From Bidens hawaiensis (Eukaryota; Streptophyta; Magnoliopsida; Asterales; Asteraceae), in the NCBI GenBank assembly GCA_021521415.1, contig JAIQDT010000027.1, positions 3,061,001-3,125,000 of the forward strand: a DNA stretch of 64,000 nucleotides, in the 5' to 3' direction. A model generated the notes under the pieces. It was given only the letters and a program-made list of their open reading frames with translations, was not told where the DNA came from and did not search any database. The position numbers were made by a program, and so were the translations under genes. Shown here piece by piece: positions 22,646 to 35,422 of this stretch (its first letter is position 1; every line of letters starts with the position of its first letter).

Positions 22646-25600
22646 TGTAACGATTCCGACGAAACCAGGGATACCCTAACCGGTAGACGATAGTTACGTC
22701 ATATTTTATGTCGGGTACATGAGTTACCATGGTAATTATACGAGAATACATGGTTCACTGTACTGATTGTACGTGAATATATAATTCGTCGTATTGAATA
22801 TGCGATTAATCGATCGATAGTTATTGAAACCCGAACGAATCGAGGGTTCAATTATAGACGAGATATATGATATTTAGTGATGTTACGAAGTATTAAAGCT
22901 TCGGAATAAGTGGATTAAAGCACAGAAAAAGGATTTCGATTTAATAGTACGTCGGTGTGTTAAACGAAACCTTTAATACCAAACCGAGAAAGAGATAATC
23001 GATCAAGCCGAAAAAGATGCGCGATAATTAATGATATGATGTTTTAAGTTAATAAATGTCGTGGTTTAAGTTTTTAAAGTTTTTAAATCGGTTTTATATA
23101 AATTTCATTTTTAAGCCGAAAAACGACCGTTTTAGCCTCGTTTTAAGCCGAATTAAACATTTAACCGAAAAACAAACTAAACCAGATTATCCAAAACATT
23201 ATCTGGATATCCGATATCCAAATGAGTGGCCAAGAATGAAGAGGTGGGTCCCACCCCACCCCCACATAATTCCGATCGGATGGGGGGTAAACCCCTTATC
23301 CTTTATTTTCTTTTTTCCAAACAAGCATTCAACAATCCATGAATCCTCTCAAGATCATGATCCAAAACCGAGAGTTTTTAGCAAGAAAACAAGGTAAAGA
23401 ATCGAGTTAATCACGTTTCCATCTTCGTTTCTTGAGTTGGTTTGTAAGAAAATGAGGTTTCAAAGATGAAAACCGATTCTTGCATGATCAAGTGATGTAT
23501 ACGGGTTATACAAGGGATCTTGGTCCAAGAAAGGAGTTAAACGAACCAAAAACGAATTTTTACGGTTTAAATCTTTGTTTTTGAATCATAATCGAAACTA
23601 TAGTGTAAGAGGCTTGATCGTGAGTGTAACTTGCTTGGTATTGTGGTATGTTGGTTGTAGGTTCTGTATTTCGTGGTAGATAAGGCGGAAAGACGAGTTT
23701 GTAGCTTGTAGTGGCGGAAAACGAAAGGTATATTCGGTTATGTTCGGTGTATGTGTTTTGGGACAGATTGTTGATGGTTTAGAGTTGGTTTATGAAATTT
23801 TACAAGGATTTTCTACACATGAAAATATGAGTTCTGTGAATTTTTGGTAATTTATGGATAAAGGATGAATATTTGGTGAATTTAATGCTCGGTTTTGGCC
23901 AAAAATGGTGAAAAATAGTGAAATATCATGAAGAATTCTGGAAAAATGCAGATAGGCTTTTTATATCATGTATAAGTCACACACAAAATTTGGGGTCAGT
24001 TGGAGAAGTCTAAGTATGCTTTTCGGTTAAACGAGTTCTAGGGTTTACTAGCTCGGTTTTAGTGAAAATGGCATGTAAAGGAAGATTTTGGTTCTGGAGA
24101 AATTACAGGGGACTATGTGGATGACAGGGGACATCCAGGAAAAATTTGGGATTTTTCTAAGATCGTTTGGTATTTACGACATATTTAGTGTTTAAATGGT
24201 GATTAAAAATAGATAAATAAATTTTAAATATAAAAATTAATTTTGGAAATATTTTTATAAAATTCCCCACTGTCAAAAAGTGATTGGTGCAAAATTTCAA
24301 GATCCGAGATTAAACGGATAATTATTTGTGCTAATTATCAAACTTTTAAAGTTAAAACGCGTAAACCGGTGAAGTTCGCTTAAGCGAGCTGACTGGTGTA
24401 TAAAAACCCTAAAAATGAACTATTTTCATGTAAATGAGTTAAACAAGTAAAAATAAATCATCCGAAAATAATTCGGATGATTTGAGTAATTTTTGTCCGA
24501 TTTAACAGTTTCCGGTACGCTAAAGACGGAAACGGGTCCCGCGGCCAATCGGGGCGTCTAAACCGAGCTCAAATTTCACAACTCTAACTAAATTATCAGT
24601 CAACAACTATTTTCGGGTCGTGTGTGACCAAACTCATTTGTGAAACGTAAAAACGGATAACCGTGCTAGGCACGCAAAACGAGAAAAACGATTAATAATG
24701 ATTTTGACCATTGAACTCTAAACGAAATCACAATCTGAGTCCGGAGAAGTGTTCTGGGTTAACATTGCCCCCGGAACGGGTACAGTACTGGGTTAACAGT
24801 GTCCCCAGATGTACCGGTTAACGCGGTTAAAGTTATATTAATAATGAGTGTATAGTAACGATCGTAGGGATCATATTACAGATTGGACGTGTTAACTGAT
24901 AATGATTGTTGTTACCTGCTTGCATGTGCTAAGGTGAGTTTCACGAGCCCCTTTTTCTGAATAGTTTTCAAATATTTTCCCGGGGCGGAAAGCATGTTAC
25001 TAATAAAATGTTTAAGTACATACTGAACGCATGGATTTGCGTGTATTTATAAATATTTGATTATACGGGAATCGTACGGAATGGGTACAGTACTGGGTTA
25101 ACAGTGTCCCCAGATGTCCCTAGAAGTGTTTCTGGGTTAACATTGTTCCCGGAATGAGTACTGTACTGGGTTAACAGTGTCCCCAGACAGAGGTTTCGCT
25201 TGTGGGCTCAGCATAATTACATCATGTTTCTGGGTTAACATTGCCCCCGGAATGAGTACAGTACTGGGTTAACAGTGTCCCCAGATAATATTATATTTTG
25301 ATATGGATTTATCATGGTTTACTCAAATTGTGAAACTCACCAACTATTCGTAGTTGACCCGTTTTCTCACATGCTTTTTCAGGTACAACTAAGATGAAGT
25401 GATTGCTTACGTGCTAAGTGCTTGATGTGTGTATGATTTGCGTGCGGAATGTTAGGATACATTATAATAAATAGAATTATGTATTGTATTGTATGATGTG
25501 TGTATCACCTAGACGGTAATGGAATACAAGATAATGTAATTTGAAGTATATTAATGCATTCAGTTTTCTTTATAAACAATGTGGTTGATATCAGAGGTGT

Positions 25601-25646
25601 CTGTTGCATCCCGTTTACGTTTCCGCTACGGTTACGGGGTGTTACA
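22646..25646 (+). repeat. 5' LTR of Tekay copy 2 (3001 bp)
   Basis: TGTAACGATTCC...GGTGTTACA, nearly identical to 31377-34374. It includes the GTTAAC motif array at 24751-24811 and 25080-25287. Confidence 0.95.
24751..25287 (+). repeat. GTTAAC-centred motif array in the Tekay LTR (expanded)
   Basis: CTGGGTTAACAGTGTCCCCAG alternates with TCTGGGTTAACATTGCCCCC units, about seven in all: two at 24751-24811 and five at 25080-25287. The same order is present in the 3' LTR (33482-33540, 33812-34013). Copy 1 has only four, so units were gained or lost. Confidence 0.8.
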
Positions 25647-25651
25647 GAAGT

Positions 25652-25664
25652 TGGTATCAGAGCC
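25652..25664 (+). other. Primer-binding site, tRNA-iMet type
   Basis: TGGTATCAGAGCC lies five bases after the LTR end, identical to copy 1. Confidence 0.92.
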
Positions 25665-27061
25665 ATTGGTTATAAAAGAATTAGGATGTCTTTAAAAGAT
25701 ACCTAAATATATAACCAGTAGCTCAAGTATTATAGGATCTGAATATCGACTAATAATACGTAGTGACGGGATCTGGATGAACTTGAATGGACAAGTGAGT
25801 TATTATGGTCCGGAACATAATAACAGACTTGTCTGCACGAGGGAATTCAGGGGAAGTCACTGGGTACATTAATAGGTAAAAATGGCAACATATGTGTAAA
25901 GTATATAATATTATTTATACGTGCTAATGTGTATATATATATATATGTACATATCTTGTGGGTACATGTATTGAGAAATGGGACCCGGATAAGGAACCGG
26001 GGGATGAAATAATAAAAGTACCAAGGATGCTGAAATTTCTAGAGCATCGGTTGATGATAAGTCTGACTTATCGGGCTATAGTTATGATAGTACCAAGTTA
26101 GATCTCCTGTTTGACATTAACCAAAAATATCTAGTAACCGACACTCCCAACCAAAATTGATAAATCCCTTACCCTACCAACACCGGTACCGTATATCCTA
26201 ATAACCCCATATGTTCACCCGAACCGCCGACCCTCACGTACGGACGGACCTGTACCTGAACCCATTCTTGTTCCATTAAAATAAAAATAAAATAATAATA
26301 ATAAAATGGATAATAAATGAGCAGATAAAAATAATATATAGAAATATATATATGTATTGCTCACTCTCAAACATATGAGACATACCACCTCCAAATCGAG
26401 AATTACTGATTTTAGCAAACCTAGAACGCCTGAGGACATTGACTGAGCAAGTGATAGAGTTTCCCCTAATAGTAATTAATAATATTTGAAGGCAACCCAT
26501 GTTGCGCGATTACCTTGAACCTTGCAACTCCCTATGTTAACCTTACATCCGTTAGATGCCTATACCCATGTATACTCGAATAGAATGATTACCCATACAC
26601 AAAGAGGTGTTGAAATCATTATAGCATAGTTGGTTATTCGTTCGTAGGTGGTATACCGTGTATGCCGGATATACGAATAGACACGGATATTATAACTCCG
26701 TGGTACGTAATCGTTTGGTGCTCACGGTGAGCATGTATCGGTTATGCTGACATGCAGAAGGATATTGAAATCAAGTATATTAAACATTAACCTTTGTTGA
26801 GAAAGATCTATATGTCAGTTGGTGACAAGGATTATGAAACATATTTGAACGTTAACCGACGTCAGGTTAAGTCCATATGTTATTATACTTGTGGGACTTA
26901 TATACTAGATACTGGTATGTGTAATATGTATGATAATATTTGGTGTGAATGTGTACCTGCTGTTATGATTGAGCTGGTAACGAGTTATACGGTGAGATTA
27001 GTATTGAATACTGCGTACGGGATGAGTACGGCAGAATGACATAAAGAGAGTAACTCCAATG
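25665..27061 (+). other. 5' leader of Tekay copy 2
   Basis: Non-coding leader. The ORF at 26794-27039 parallels the one in copy 1 (4755-5033 minus) without a recognisable domain. No other signal is seen. Confidence 0.5.
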
Positions 27062-28300
27062 ATGGAGATTGATATGATTCAGTTGATTGCTCAATGATAG
27101 CAGATGATGATACCGAATGTCGTATCACAGATCACTGCTAGTGTTGATGCAAATGTGATCGCAGAATTATAGATCGAGCAATCACATGATTATGAATATT
27201 TCAATTCTTAGTGTTATTACTAAGAGTGATATTGTACCACCGAATACTGTTACGACTACAAGTATTAGTTATAAACTAAACATGAATGGTAGTCGTAATG
27301 AATTAGATCCGGTATGAAGGATATGTTTATCGGTTGTGTTAAGGAAATTATTAATAGTCCACTGATGGTAAAGGGAGGAATAGATTAGCGAGTGGATAGA
27401 AAAGATCGAAATGGTTAAGGATATTGGTAAGAGTCTAGAACATTGTGTAGTGAAATATGCTACAGATATGTTGGTAGATTATGTTGTATCGTGATGGAAC
27501 ACGATGGTACAAAATTACAGTTAGAAAATTATTACTCTGATGATATGGTCGGAATTTAAAATTCTTGTGCTAGAGCACTTTTATTCGAATAATTAAGTTC
27601 AGAGATTGGAAACTGAGTTATGGAAGATAGAAATGTTGTGTGCTGATCACATAGAACACGCTAATCGTTTGAAGGAATTGTCATGTCTGGTAACATGGCT
27701 AATTACTCCTGAAACTAAGCGAAGTGAGCGCTATATTGGGACTAACTCCATCGATAAGGAGTATAGTCAACCCTGTAAAATATACAACATTTGGAAGGGT
27801 TGTGTCACAAGCCAGCATTGATATATTCGACTTTATGGGAAGCGGAATGGAAGGACGTTAGGTGAGACGTCGAGTGCTAAAGAAGAGAAATGATAAAGGT
27901 ATAGTGCAAAATAGACTTGTGAATAAGTAGGTATGCCCTACAATCCAGAATTATACCAAGACTAGTTCTGGTGTGAAAACATGAACCGCATGAAGGGTCC
28001 TTCCCTAAATGTGGAAAATATGGTTATCGGCAGGAAGAAGAATGTCGAGTGATAGTAGGCCACAGGTGTGGTAAAGATGGAAGTAATGCCCCAATTGTAG
28101 AACCAATTGAAGCCATGTGAACCGGCAACCCCAACCCATTCGTGTACAACCACTCCGAACCCAACAACTTCAATAATAATCCATCCAAAGAAATCAAATT
28201 ATTCCAAACAGTTGTACTTGCTATGAATGTGGCAGTACAGAACGTTTCAAGAGAAATTGCCCAAAGTTGAACCAAGGTGTCGTTGGAAGACGAACCTCAT
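27062..28300 (+). pseudogene. Degenerate gag (Tekay copy 2)
   Basis: It starts near 27062 with MEIDMIQLIAQ followed immediately by stops. A Retrotrans_gag piece is open at 27606-27821 (ETELWKIEMLCADHIEHANR, then LKELSCLVTWLITPETKRSE). At 28205-28270 there is a zinc knuckle, CYECGSTERFKRNC, whose His position is Arg and whose preceding Gly is Glu. It cannot encode a working capsid protein. Confidence 0.75.
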
Positions 28301-28800
28301 GACAAGCATCAACCTCTGATCAAGCAAGGAGCCGTGCCTTTGTGAGTAATTCGAATAAAGCACGTCATGAACCAAAGGTGGTATTAAGTACGTTGTAGTT
28401 TTAAATCAATGGGCTTCAGCGATATTTTTACGGTCGTCGATAGAAGTTAGTTCCTGTTAACCTCCTATCATTTGGAAAGATACCGATTAGTGAAACTATA
28501 GAACCCTATACTGTAGAATCGCTAACGGTGAATCCCTAATGGTTAACTAAATTGTTCGGAATTGCCCTATTATTCGGAACGATTAATCCTTTCCTTATTG
28601 ACCTACGACCAGTAAAGTTAAGAAGTTTTGACGTAATAGTTAACATGGATTGGCTAACTCAACATGAAGCTGAAATCAAATATGAAAAGAAGATGATTAG
28701 AAGCTCTCCTTCGGACGATGAAGCGATTAGATACAGAGAAAAGTGTACGGTATTATGTTACCACTCTAGTCTCATCTTGAGATGCTATAATATTTACGAC
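28301..28800 (+). pseudogene. Aspartic protease remnant (Tekay copy 2)
   Basis: 28552-28821 contains a PVKLRSFDVIVNMDWLTQHE string, the C-terminal part of a Ty3 protease with Asn replacing the Gly of GMDWL. The catalytic DSG segment upstream is unreadable because of stops. Confidence 0.7.
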
Positions 28801-29629
28801 AAGAAAACGTGGTGTATTTAACGAACGCGATTGCCAAAGTATTTAAAAGAAAACATATAGAAGATGTTTCGGTGATACGTAAATATCCAGAAGTTTTCCC
28901 AGAAGAACTTCCTGGGTTACCGCCAACCCGACAGGTCGAATTCAGAATCGATTTAATGCCTCAAGCTGGCCCTGTTGCTAAAGCACCCTACCGACTTGCA
29001 CCGTCCGAGATGCAAGAATTATCCAATCAGTTACAAGAATTGTTGGATAAGGTTTTATACGACCTAGTTAGTCACCATGGGGTGCACCAGTTTTAATTGG
29101 GAAATGAAGGACGGAAGTGTTAGGATATGTATTGATTAGGGAGAATTGAATAAAATGACGATCAAGAATAGGTATTCACTTCTTCGAAGTAAATGATCTA
29201 TTTAACCAACTGCAAGGGGCGATTTATTTTTAGAAAATTGATCTTAGATATAGTTATCACCAAATGAAAAATCCAAGAGGAGGACGTTGCAACAACAGCG
29301 TTTCGGACTCGCTACGGCCATTATGAATTCTTATTCATGCCGTTCGAGCTAACAAATGCGCAGGCAGTGTTCATGGAACTCATGAACCGGGTCTGTAAAC
29401 TTTATTTTGACAAATTGGCGTAGCATCCATTGATGATATTTTGATATATTCGCAACGTAAAGAAGAGCACGAACGATGGTTAAGGAAAATTGTGGAAGTG
29501 TTAAAGAAAGAAGAGTTGTACGCTAAGTTTTCGAAATGTGATTTTGAATAAAGAAGGCATAATCCCTTGGTCATGTTGTAAAGCAACAAGGATTTCACAT
29601 AGACCCAAATAAGGTAGAAACCATTAAAA
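28801..29629 (+). pseudogene. Degenerate reverse transcriptase (Tekay copy 2)
   Basis: 28809-29096 is open and carries [33 protein letters not shown] and LQELLDK, the fingers entry of Ty3 RT. Beyond 29096 the palm is recognisable only in shifting frames (an [13 protein letters not shown] piece near 29310, then a DDILIYSQRKEEH-like piece near 29430-29470). At 29625 the text jumps from KVETIKI to the RNase H start, the same junction as in copy 1. Confidence 0.8.
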
Positions 29630-30103
29630 TTGTGCCGAGCGCCGATTTTAAGTCTCCCCGATGGAGACGATGGTTTTGTTGCGTATTGTGACGCATCGCG
29701 TAGAGGGTTAGGATGCGTGTTAATGCAGAATAATATGGTTATAGTCCAAGCTTCCCGACAGTTAAAAGTACACAAGAAAAATTACACTACTCATGACTTA
29801 GAACTGGGAGCGGTTATCTTCGCACTTAATATCTGGAGACATTATCTCCACGGTACGAAGTGCGCCATCTTCACTAATCATAAAAGTTTGCAGCACATAT
29901 TCGATCGGAAAGAACTGAATATGAGGCAACGAAGATGGGTCAAGTTGTTAAGCGATTATGACTGTGACATCCGTTATCACCCCGGAAAGGCTAGCGTCGT
30001 AGCCGATGCCTTGAGTAGGAAATGTCGGGTTAAGTCATTGCGAGTGCGAGCGCTGGGGATGATAGTTCAGTCGAACCTTTCGGACCTAATTCGAGTCGGT
30101 TAA
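29630..30103 (+). pseudogene. RNase H domain (Tekay copy 2)
   Basis: 157 open codons, closely similar to 1856-2320. The first acidic motif (YCDASRRG) and DLELGAV are kept. The third, TDHKSL, is TNHKSL here, so a catalytic Asp is lost. VADALSR is present. The start is truncated by the shared ~80-residue deletion between RT and RNase H. Confidence 0.85.
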
Positions 30104-31300
30104 CGTGAGGCGGTGAGAGAGGAACAATTGGAAAGGGAGGAGCTTTACGGAAATGAGAAGAATGTCGAATAGCGCGTGGACAAAATACTCTACTTCAAAA
30201 ATCGTGTTTGGATCCCGATCCTCCATGACCTTCGTGAATTAATCATGGACGAAGCGCATAGATCGAAATATTCCATACATCCGGGATCGGATTAGTCTAT
30301 TGATGATACGAACATCTGAAAGGATTTTGTTAATGACCGAGTGTGGAGAAAGATATGGTTACGTATGTTGGTGAAAATTTAAGTTATGCAAGAGATAAGG
30401 CTGCATACCGAAAACCCTTGGGAACGCCACAACGACAGAAAATTCGCCAATGATAGTGGGAATAAATTACAATGGGTTTCGGGACGCAAATCCCCAAGAT
30501 ATATCAAAGGCATGAGGTAAATTGGGTAATCGCGGATCGATTAACCAATCCTCGCATTTCATCCCAATCCATGTCGATTACCACAATGAATTCTCGCCCA
30601 AATTCATGTTGGTGAAATGGTATCTCGTCGTGGAGTACCATTTTCAATTATCTCAGATCGAAATAGTCATCCTACTTCCAATATTGGAAGGCGGGGAAGG
30701 AAGCATCGAGAGCTTGAAGCTTTCTATGGGTGAAGTATTTATCACCAATTTGTTAAATTGAAAATGGGCGTCAATCAAGCCATAAGATTTGAATTGATTC
30801 GAGAATCAACCAATCGGATTTATAATATTTAAGATAAGTTGAAAGCAGCGCGAGATTGGCAAAGGATTTATGCCAACATTCAAAGGAAACCATTGTCGCC
30901 TGAAAGAGGTGACAAGGTATTTTTAAGGCATCACCTTAGAGAGGTGATATGAGGTTTGGCAAAACCGAAAATAGCTCTTTAATATACAGGACCTCATGAG
31001 ACTATCTCCAAGATTGGTCATCTAGTTTATCGATTAAAGTACTCCAGGGGCTAAGTACTATACATAATGTTTTGCCATGTATACGGATTGAAAAGTGCCT
31101 AAGCGATGAGGCAACGAAAGTACTAGTAATAGAGGTACTCATAGAAGACATGCTTGATATCATAACTAATTCCGTAGAGATAGTAGACGGGAAAACTAAA
31201 CAGTTTGGACATACCAAGCTTTATTGATTAAGATTAAGTGGAATTCACAGCGAGGACCAGATTATACCTGGTAACGCGAGGGTGAATTCTGAAGGAAAAA
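30104..31300 (+). pseudogene. Degenerate integrase and chromodomain-like tail (Tekay copy 2)
   Basis: Fragments in three frames: the zinc-finger approach (DEAHRSKYSIHPGSD at ~30248-30295), core fragments (a SRRGVPF-like string near 30625), the integrase tail near 30780-30960, and a chromodomain-side string with VEIVDGKTKQ near 31175-31205. The ORF at 30522-30761 mixes frames and is not a product. The pattern of decay parallels copy 1. Confidence 0.75.
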
Positions 31301-31363
31301 CCCCCCACCTTTCTCTCGAAAGGGGATAGTGGGCGTGTAAAATTTCAAGGACGAAATTTCTTA

Positions 31364-31376
31364 ACGGGGGGGAGAA
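31364..31376 (+). other. Polypurine tract of Tekay copy 2
   Basis: AACGGGGGGGAGAA-type tract directly before the 3' LTR start at 31377. Confidence 0.88.
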
Positions 31377-34374
31377 TGTAACGATTCAGACGAAACCAGG
31401 GATACCCTAACCGGTAGACGATAGTTACGTCATATTTTATGCCGGGTACATGAGTTACCATGGTAATTATACGAGAATACATGGTTCACTGTACTGATTG
31501 TACGTGAATATATAATTCGTCGTATTGAATATGCGATTAATCGATCGATAGTTATTGAAACCCGAACGAATCGAGGGTTCAATTATAGACGAGATATATG
31601 ATATTTAGTGATGTTACGAAGTATTAAAGCTTCGGGATAAGTGGATTAAAGCACAGAAAAAGGATTTCGATTTAATAGTACGTCGGTGTGTTAAACGAAA
31701 CCTTTAATACCAAACCGAGCAAGAGATGATCGATCAAGCCGAAAAAGATGCGCGATAATTAATGATATGATGTTTTAAGTTAATAAATGTCGTGGTTTAA
31801 GTTTTTAAAGTTATTAAATCGGTTTTATATAAATTTCATATTTAAGCCGAAAAACGACCGTTTTAGCCTCGTTTTAAACCGAATTAAACATTAACCGAAA
31901 AACGAACTGAACCAGATTTTCCAAAACATTATCCGGATATCCGATATCCAAATGAGTGGCCAAGAATGAAGAGGTGGGTCCCACCCCACCCCCACATAAT
32001 TCCGATCGGATGGGGGGGAAACCCCTTATCCTTTATTTTCTTTTTTCCAAAGAAGCATTCAACAATCCATGAATCCTCTCAAGATCATGATCCAAAACCG
32101 AGAGTTTTTAGCAAGAAAACAAGGTAAAGAATCGAGTTAATCACGTTTCCATCTTCGTTTCTTGAGTTGGTTTGTAAGAAAATGAGGTTTCAAAGATGAA
32201 AACCTATTCTTGCATGATCAAGTGATGTATACGGGTTATACAAGGGATCTTGGTCCAAGAAAGGAGTTAAACGAACCAAAAACGAATTTTTACGATTTAA
32301 ATCTTTGTTTTTGAATCATAATCGAAACTATAGTGTAAGAGGCTTGATCGTGAGTGTAAGTTGCTTGGTATTGTGGTATGTTGGTTGTAGGTTCTGTATT
32401 TAGTGGTAGATAAGGCGGAAAGACGAGTTTGTAGCTTGTAGTGGCGGAAAACGAAATGTATATTCGGTTATGTTCTGTGTATGTGTTTTGGGATAGATTG
32501 TTGATGGTTTAGAGTTGGGTCATAAGATTTTACAGGGATGTTCTACACATGGAAATATGAGTTCTGTGAATTTTTGGTAATTTTTGGATAAAGGATGAAT
32601 ATTTGGTGAATTTAATGCTCGGTTTTGGCCAAAAATGGTGAAAAATAGTGAAATATCATGAAAAATTCTGGAAAATTGCAGATAGTCTTTTTTTATCATG
32701 TATAAGTCACACACAAAATTTGGGGTCAGTTGGAGAAGTTTAAGTAGGCTTTTCGGTTAAACGAGTTTTAGGGTTTACTAGCTCGGTTTTAGTGAAAATG
32801 GCATGTAAAGGAAGATTTTGGTTCTGGAAAAATTACAGAGGACTATGTGGATGGCAGGGGACATCCAGGAAAAATTTGGGATTTTTCTAAGATCGTTTGG
32901 TATTTACGACATATTTAGTGTTTAAATGGTGTTTAAAAATAGATAAATAAATTTTAAATATAAAAATTAATCCTGGAAATATTTTTATAAAATTCCCCAC
33001 TGTCAAAAAGTGATTGTTGCAAAATTTCAAGATCCGAGATTAAACGGATAATTATTTGTGCTAATTATCAAACCTTTAAAGTTAAAACGCGTAAACCGGT
33101 GAAGTTCGCTTAAGCGAGCTGACTGGTGTATAAAAACCTTAAAAATGAACTATTTTCATGTAAATGAGTTAAACAAGTAAAACTAAATCATCCGAAAATA
33201 ATTCGGATGATTTGAGTAATTTTTGTCCGATTTAACAGTTTCCGGTACGCTAAAGACGGAAACGGGTCCCGCGGCCAATCGGGGCGTCTAAACCGAGCTC
33301 AAATTTCACAACTCTAACTAAATTATCAGTCAACAACTATTTTCGGGTCATGTGTGACCAAACTCATTTGTGAAACGTAAAAACGGATAACCGTGCTAGG
33401 CACGCAAAACGAGAAAAACGATTAATAATGATTTTGACCATTGAACTCTAAATGAAATCACAATCTGAGTCCGGAGAAGTGTTCTGGGTTAACAATGCCC
33501 CCGGAACGGGTACAGTACTGGGTTAACAGTGTCCCCATATGTACCGGTTAACGCGGTTAAAGTTATATTAATAATGAGTGTATAGTAACGATCGTAGGTA
33601 TCATATTACAGATTGGACGTGTTAACTGATAATGATTGTTGTTACCTGCTTGCATGTGCTAAGGTGAGTTTCACGAGCCCTTTTCTGAATAGTTTTCAAA
33701 TATTTTCCCGGGGCGGAAAGCATGTTACTAATAAAATGTTTAAGTACATACTGAACGCATGGATTTGCGTGTATTTATAAATATTTGATTATACTGGAAT
33801 CGTACGGAATGGGTACAGTACTGGGTTAACAGTGTCCCCAGATGTCCCTAGAAGTGTTTCTGGGTTAACATTGTCCCCGGAATGAGTACTGTACTGGGTT
33901 AACAGTGTCCCCAGACAGAGGTTTCGCTTGTGGGCTCAGCATAATTACATCATGTTTCTGGGTTAACATTGCCCCCGGAATGAGTACAGTACTGGGTTAA
34001 CAGTGTCCCCAGATAATATTATATTTTGATATGGATTTATCATGGTTTACTCAAATTGTGAAACTCACCAACTATTCGTAGTTGACCCGTTTTCTCACAT
34101 GCTTTTTCAGGTACAACTAAGATGAAGTGATTGCTTACGTGCTAAGTGCTTGATGTGTGTAAGATTTGCGTGCGGAATGTTAGGATACATTATAATAAAT
34201 AGAATTATGTATCGTATTGTATGATGTGTGTATCACCTAGACGGTAATGGAATACAAGATAATGTAATTTGAAGTATATTAATGCATTCAGTTTTCTTTA
34301 TAAACAATGTGGTTGATATCAGAGGTGTCTGTTGCATCACGTTTACGTTTTCGCTGCGGTTATGGGGTGTTACA
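31377..34374 (+). repeat. 3' LTR of Tekay copy 2 (2998 bp)
   Basis: TGTAACGATTCA...GGTGTTACA. It matches 22646-25646 with scattered substitutions, several within the first 750 bp. Confidence 0.95.
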
Positions 34375-34379
34375 CAGAG

Positions 34380-35422
34380 CTTGTGGAGATTGTGGGAACC
34401 ACACTGGGGGCAGAGCTCTATTCTCCAAAATCCTGAGGACAGGGTATTTCTGGCCAACGATGAAGAGGGATGCTATGAATTATTCTCAGAAATGTGATGC
34501 ATGCCAAAGACATAGCAACATTTTGCACCAGCCAGCAGAACCATTATATCCTATTATATCCCCTTGGCCTTTCATGAAATGGGGGATGGATATCGTGGGG
34601 AAATTACCAAGAGCTCCAGGAGGAAAAGTCTTTATGTTGGTTATGACAGATTATTTCTCGAAGTGGATCGAAGCGGAAGCCTTTGTTCAAGTCAGAGAGA
34701 AAGAAGTTATCTCATTCATCAAGCGCAATATCCTGACCAGATTTGGGATCCCGGCAGAGATAGTATGTGACAATGGTTCGCAATTCATCGGCAAGAGAAC
34801 AACTAACTTCTGTGCCAGTTTGGGAATCAAGATGATCACATCAACACCTGTCCACCCTCAGGCTAATGGACAGGCCGAATCAAGCAACAAAATCATTATC
34901 AATAACCTGAAGAAAAAGTTGGGGTCTAAGAAAGGAAAGTGGGCCAAGGAACTACCTTTTGTTCTTTGGGCAGATAGAACCACTTCTAAGAATGCTACTT
35001 GTCAGACTCCTTTCTCATTAGTGTTTGGAGCCGAAGTAGTTATCCCCACAGAGATGGTTATCCCGACGGCCAGAGTCACTCATCAAAATCCTGAAGATAA
35101 CACCCGTAGCCTACTTGAAGATTTAGAGGCAGTAGAAGAACTCCGGGATTTGGCAAAGATCAGAATGGCTTCTTATCAACAGAAGATAGCAAAGTCCTAT
35201 AACAAGAATATCAGAGTTCGAAGATTTCTAGGGGATTTGGTTCTCCGAAAAGCTTTTCAAAATACTACCAATCCTCCAGATGGGAAGCTCGCACCAAAGA
35301 GGGAAGGTCCTTACCTGATCGATTCGGAAGCAGGAAAGGGGGCATACAAGTTGTCTACTTTGGATGGTGACTTACTACCAAGGGCTTGGAATGCTATACA
35401 TCTCAAAAAATATTTCATGTAA
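34380..35422 (+). CDS. Integrase of the Tat element (near-complete, N-terminal His lost)
   Basis: Open from the nested element's edge to the TAA at 35420. The frame continues upstream into the Tekay LTR (ATG 34307), which is not the native start. The zinc finger retains CGNHTGGR and CDACQRH, but the first His of HHCC is lost at the deletion point. The catalytic triad is visible: Asp in [10 protein letters not shown], Asp in [10 protein letters not shown], Glu in [11 protein letters not shown]. The C-terminal domain ends in [11 protein letters not shown]. It would insert the element's cDNA. In the pre-insertion element this frame was not in register with the gag frame that is open at the junction, so normal expression is doubtful. 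Confidence 0.85.

Larger units (their letters stand above)
22646..34374 (+). mobile_element. Tekay-like Ty3/gypsy retrotransposon, copy 2 (complete ends)
   Basis: LTRs of 3001 bp (22646-25646) and 2998 bp (31377-34374), PBS 25652, PPT 31364-31376, TSD cagag at 22641-22645 and 34375-34379. It belongs to the same family as copy 1 in opposite orientation. The internal 5.7 kb holds gag to chromodomain remnants, all decayed. The two LTRs differ by roughly 2% by eye, while the coding region is riddled with stops that are partly shared with copy 1. This suggests a non-autonomous lineage copied by another element's machinery. Confidence 0.92.

Noticed and set aside
34307..34379. ATG 34307 as the start of the integrase gene
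   Set aside because: It lies within the 3' LTR of the nested Tekay element; the frame only happens to be open across the insertion edge.
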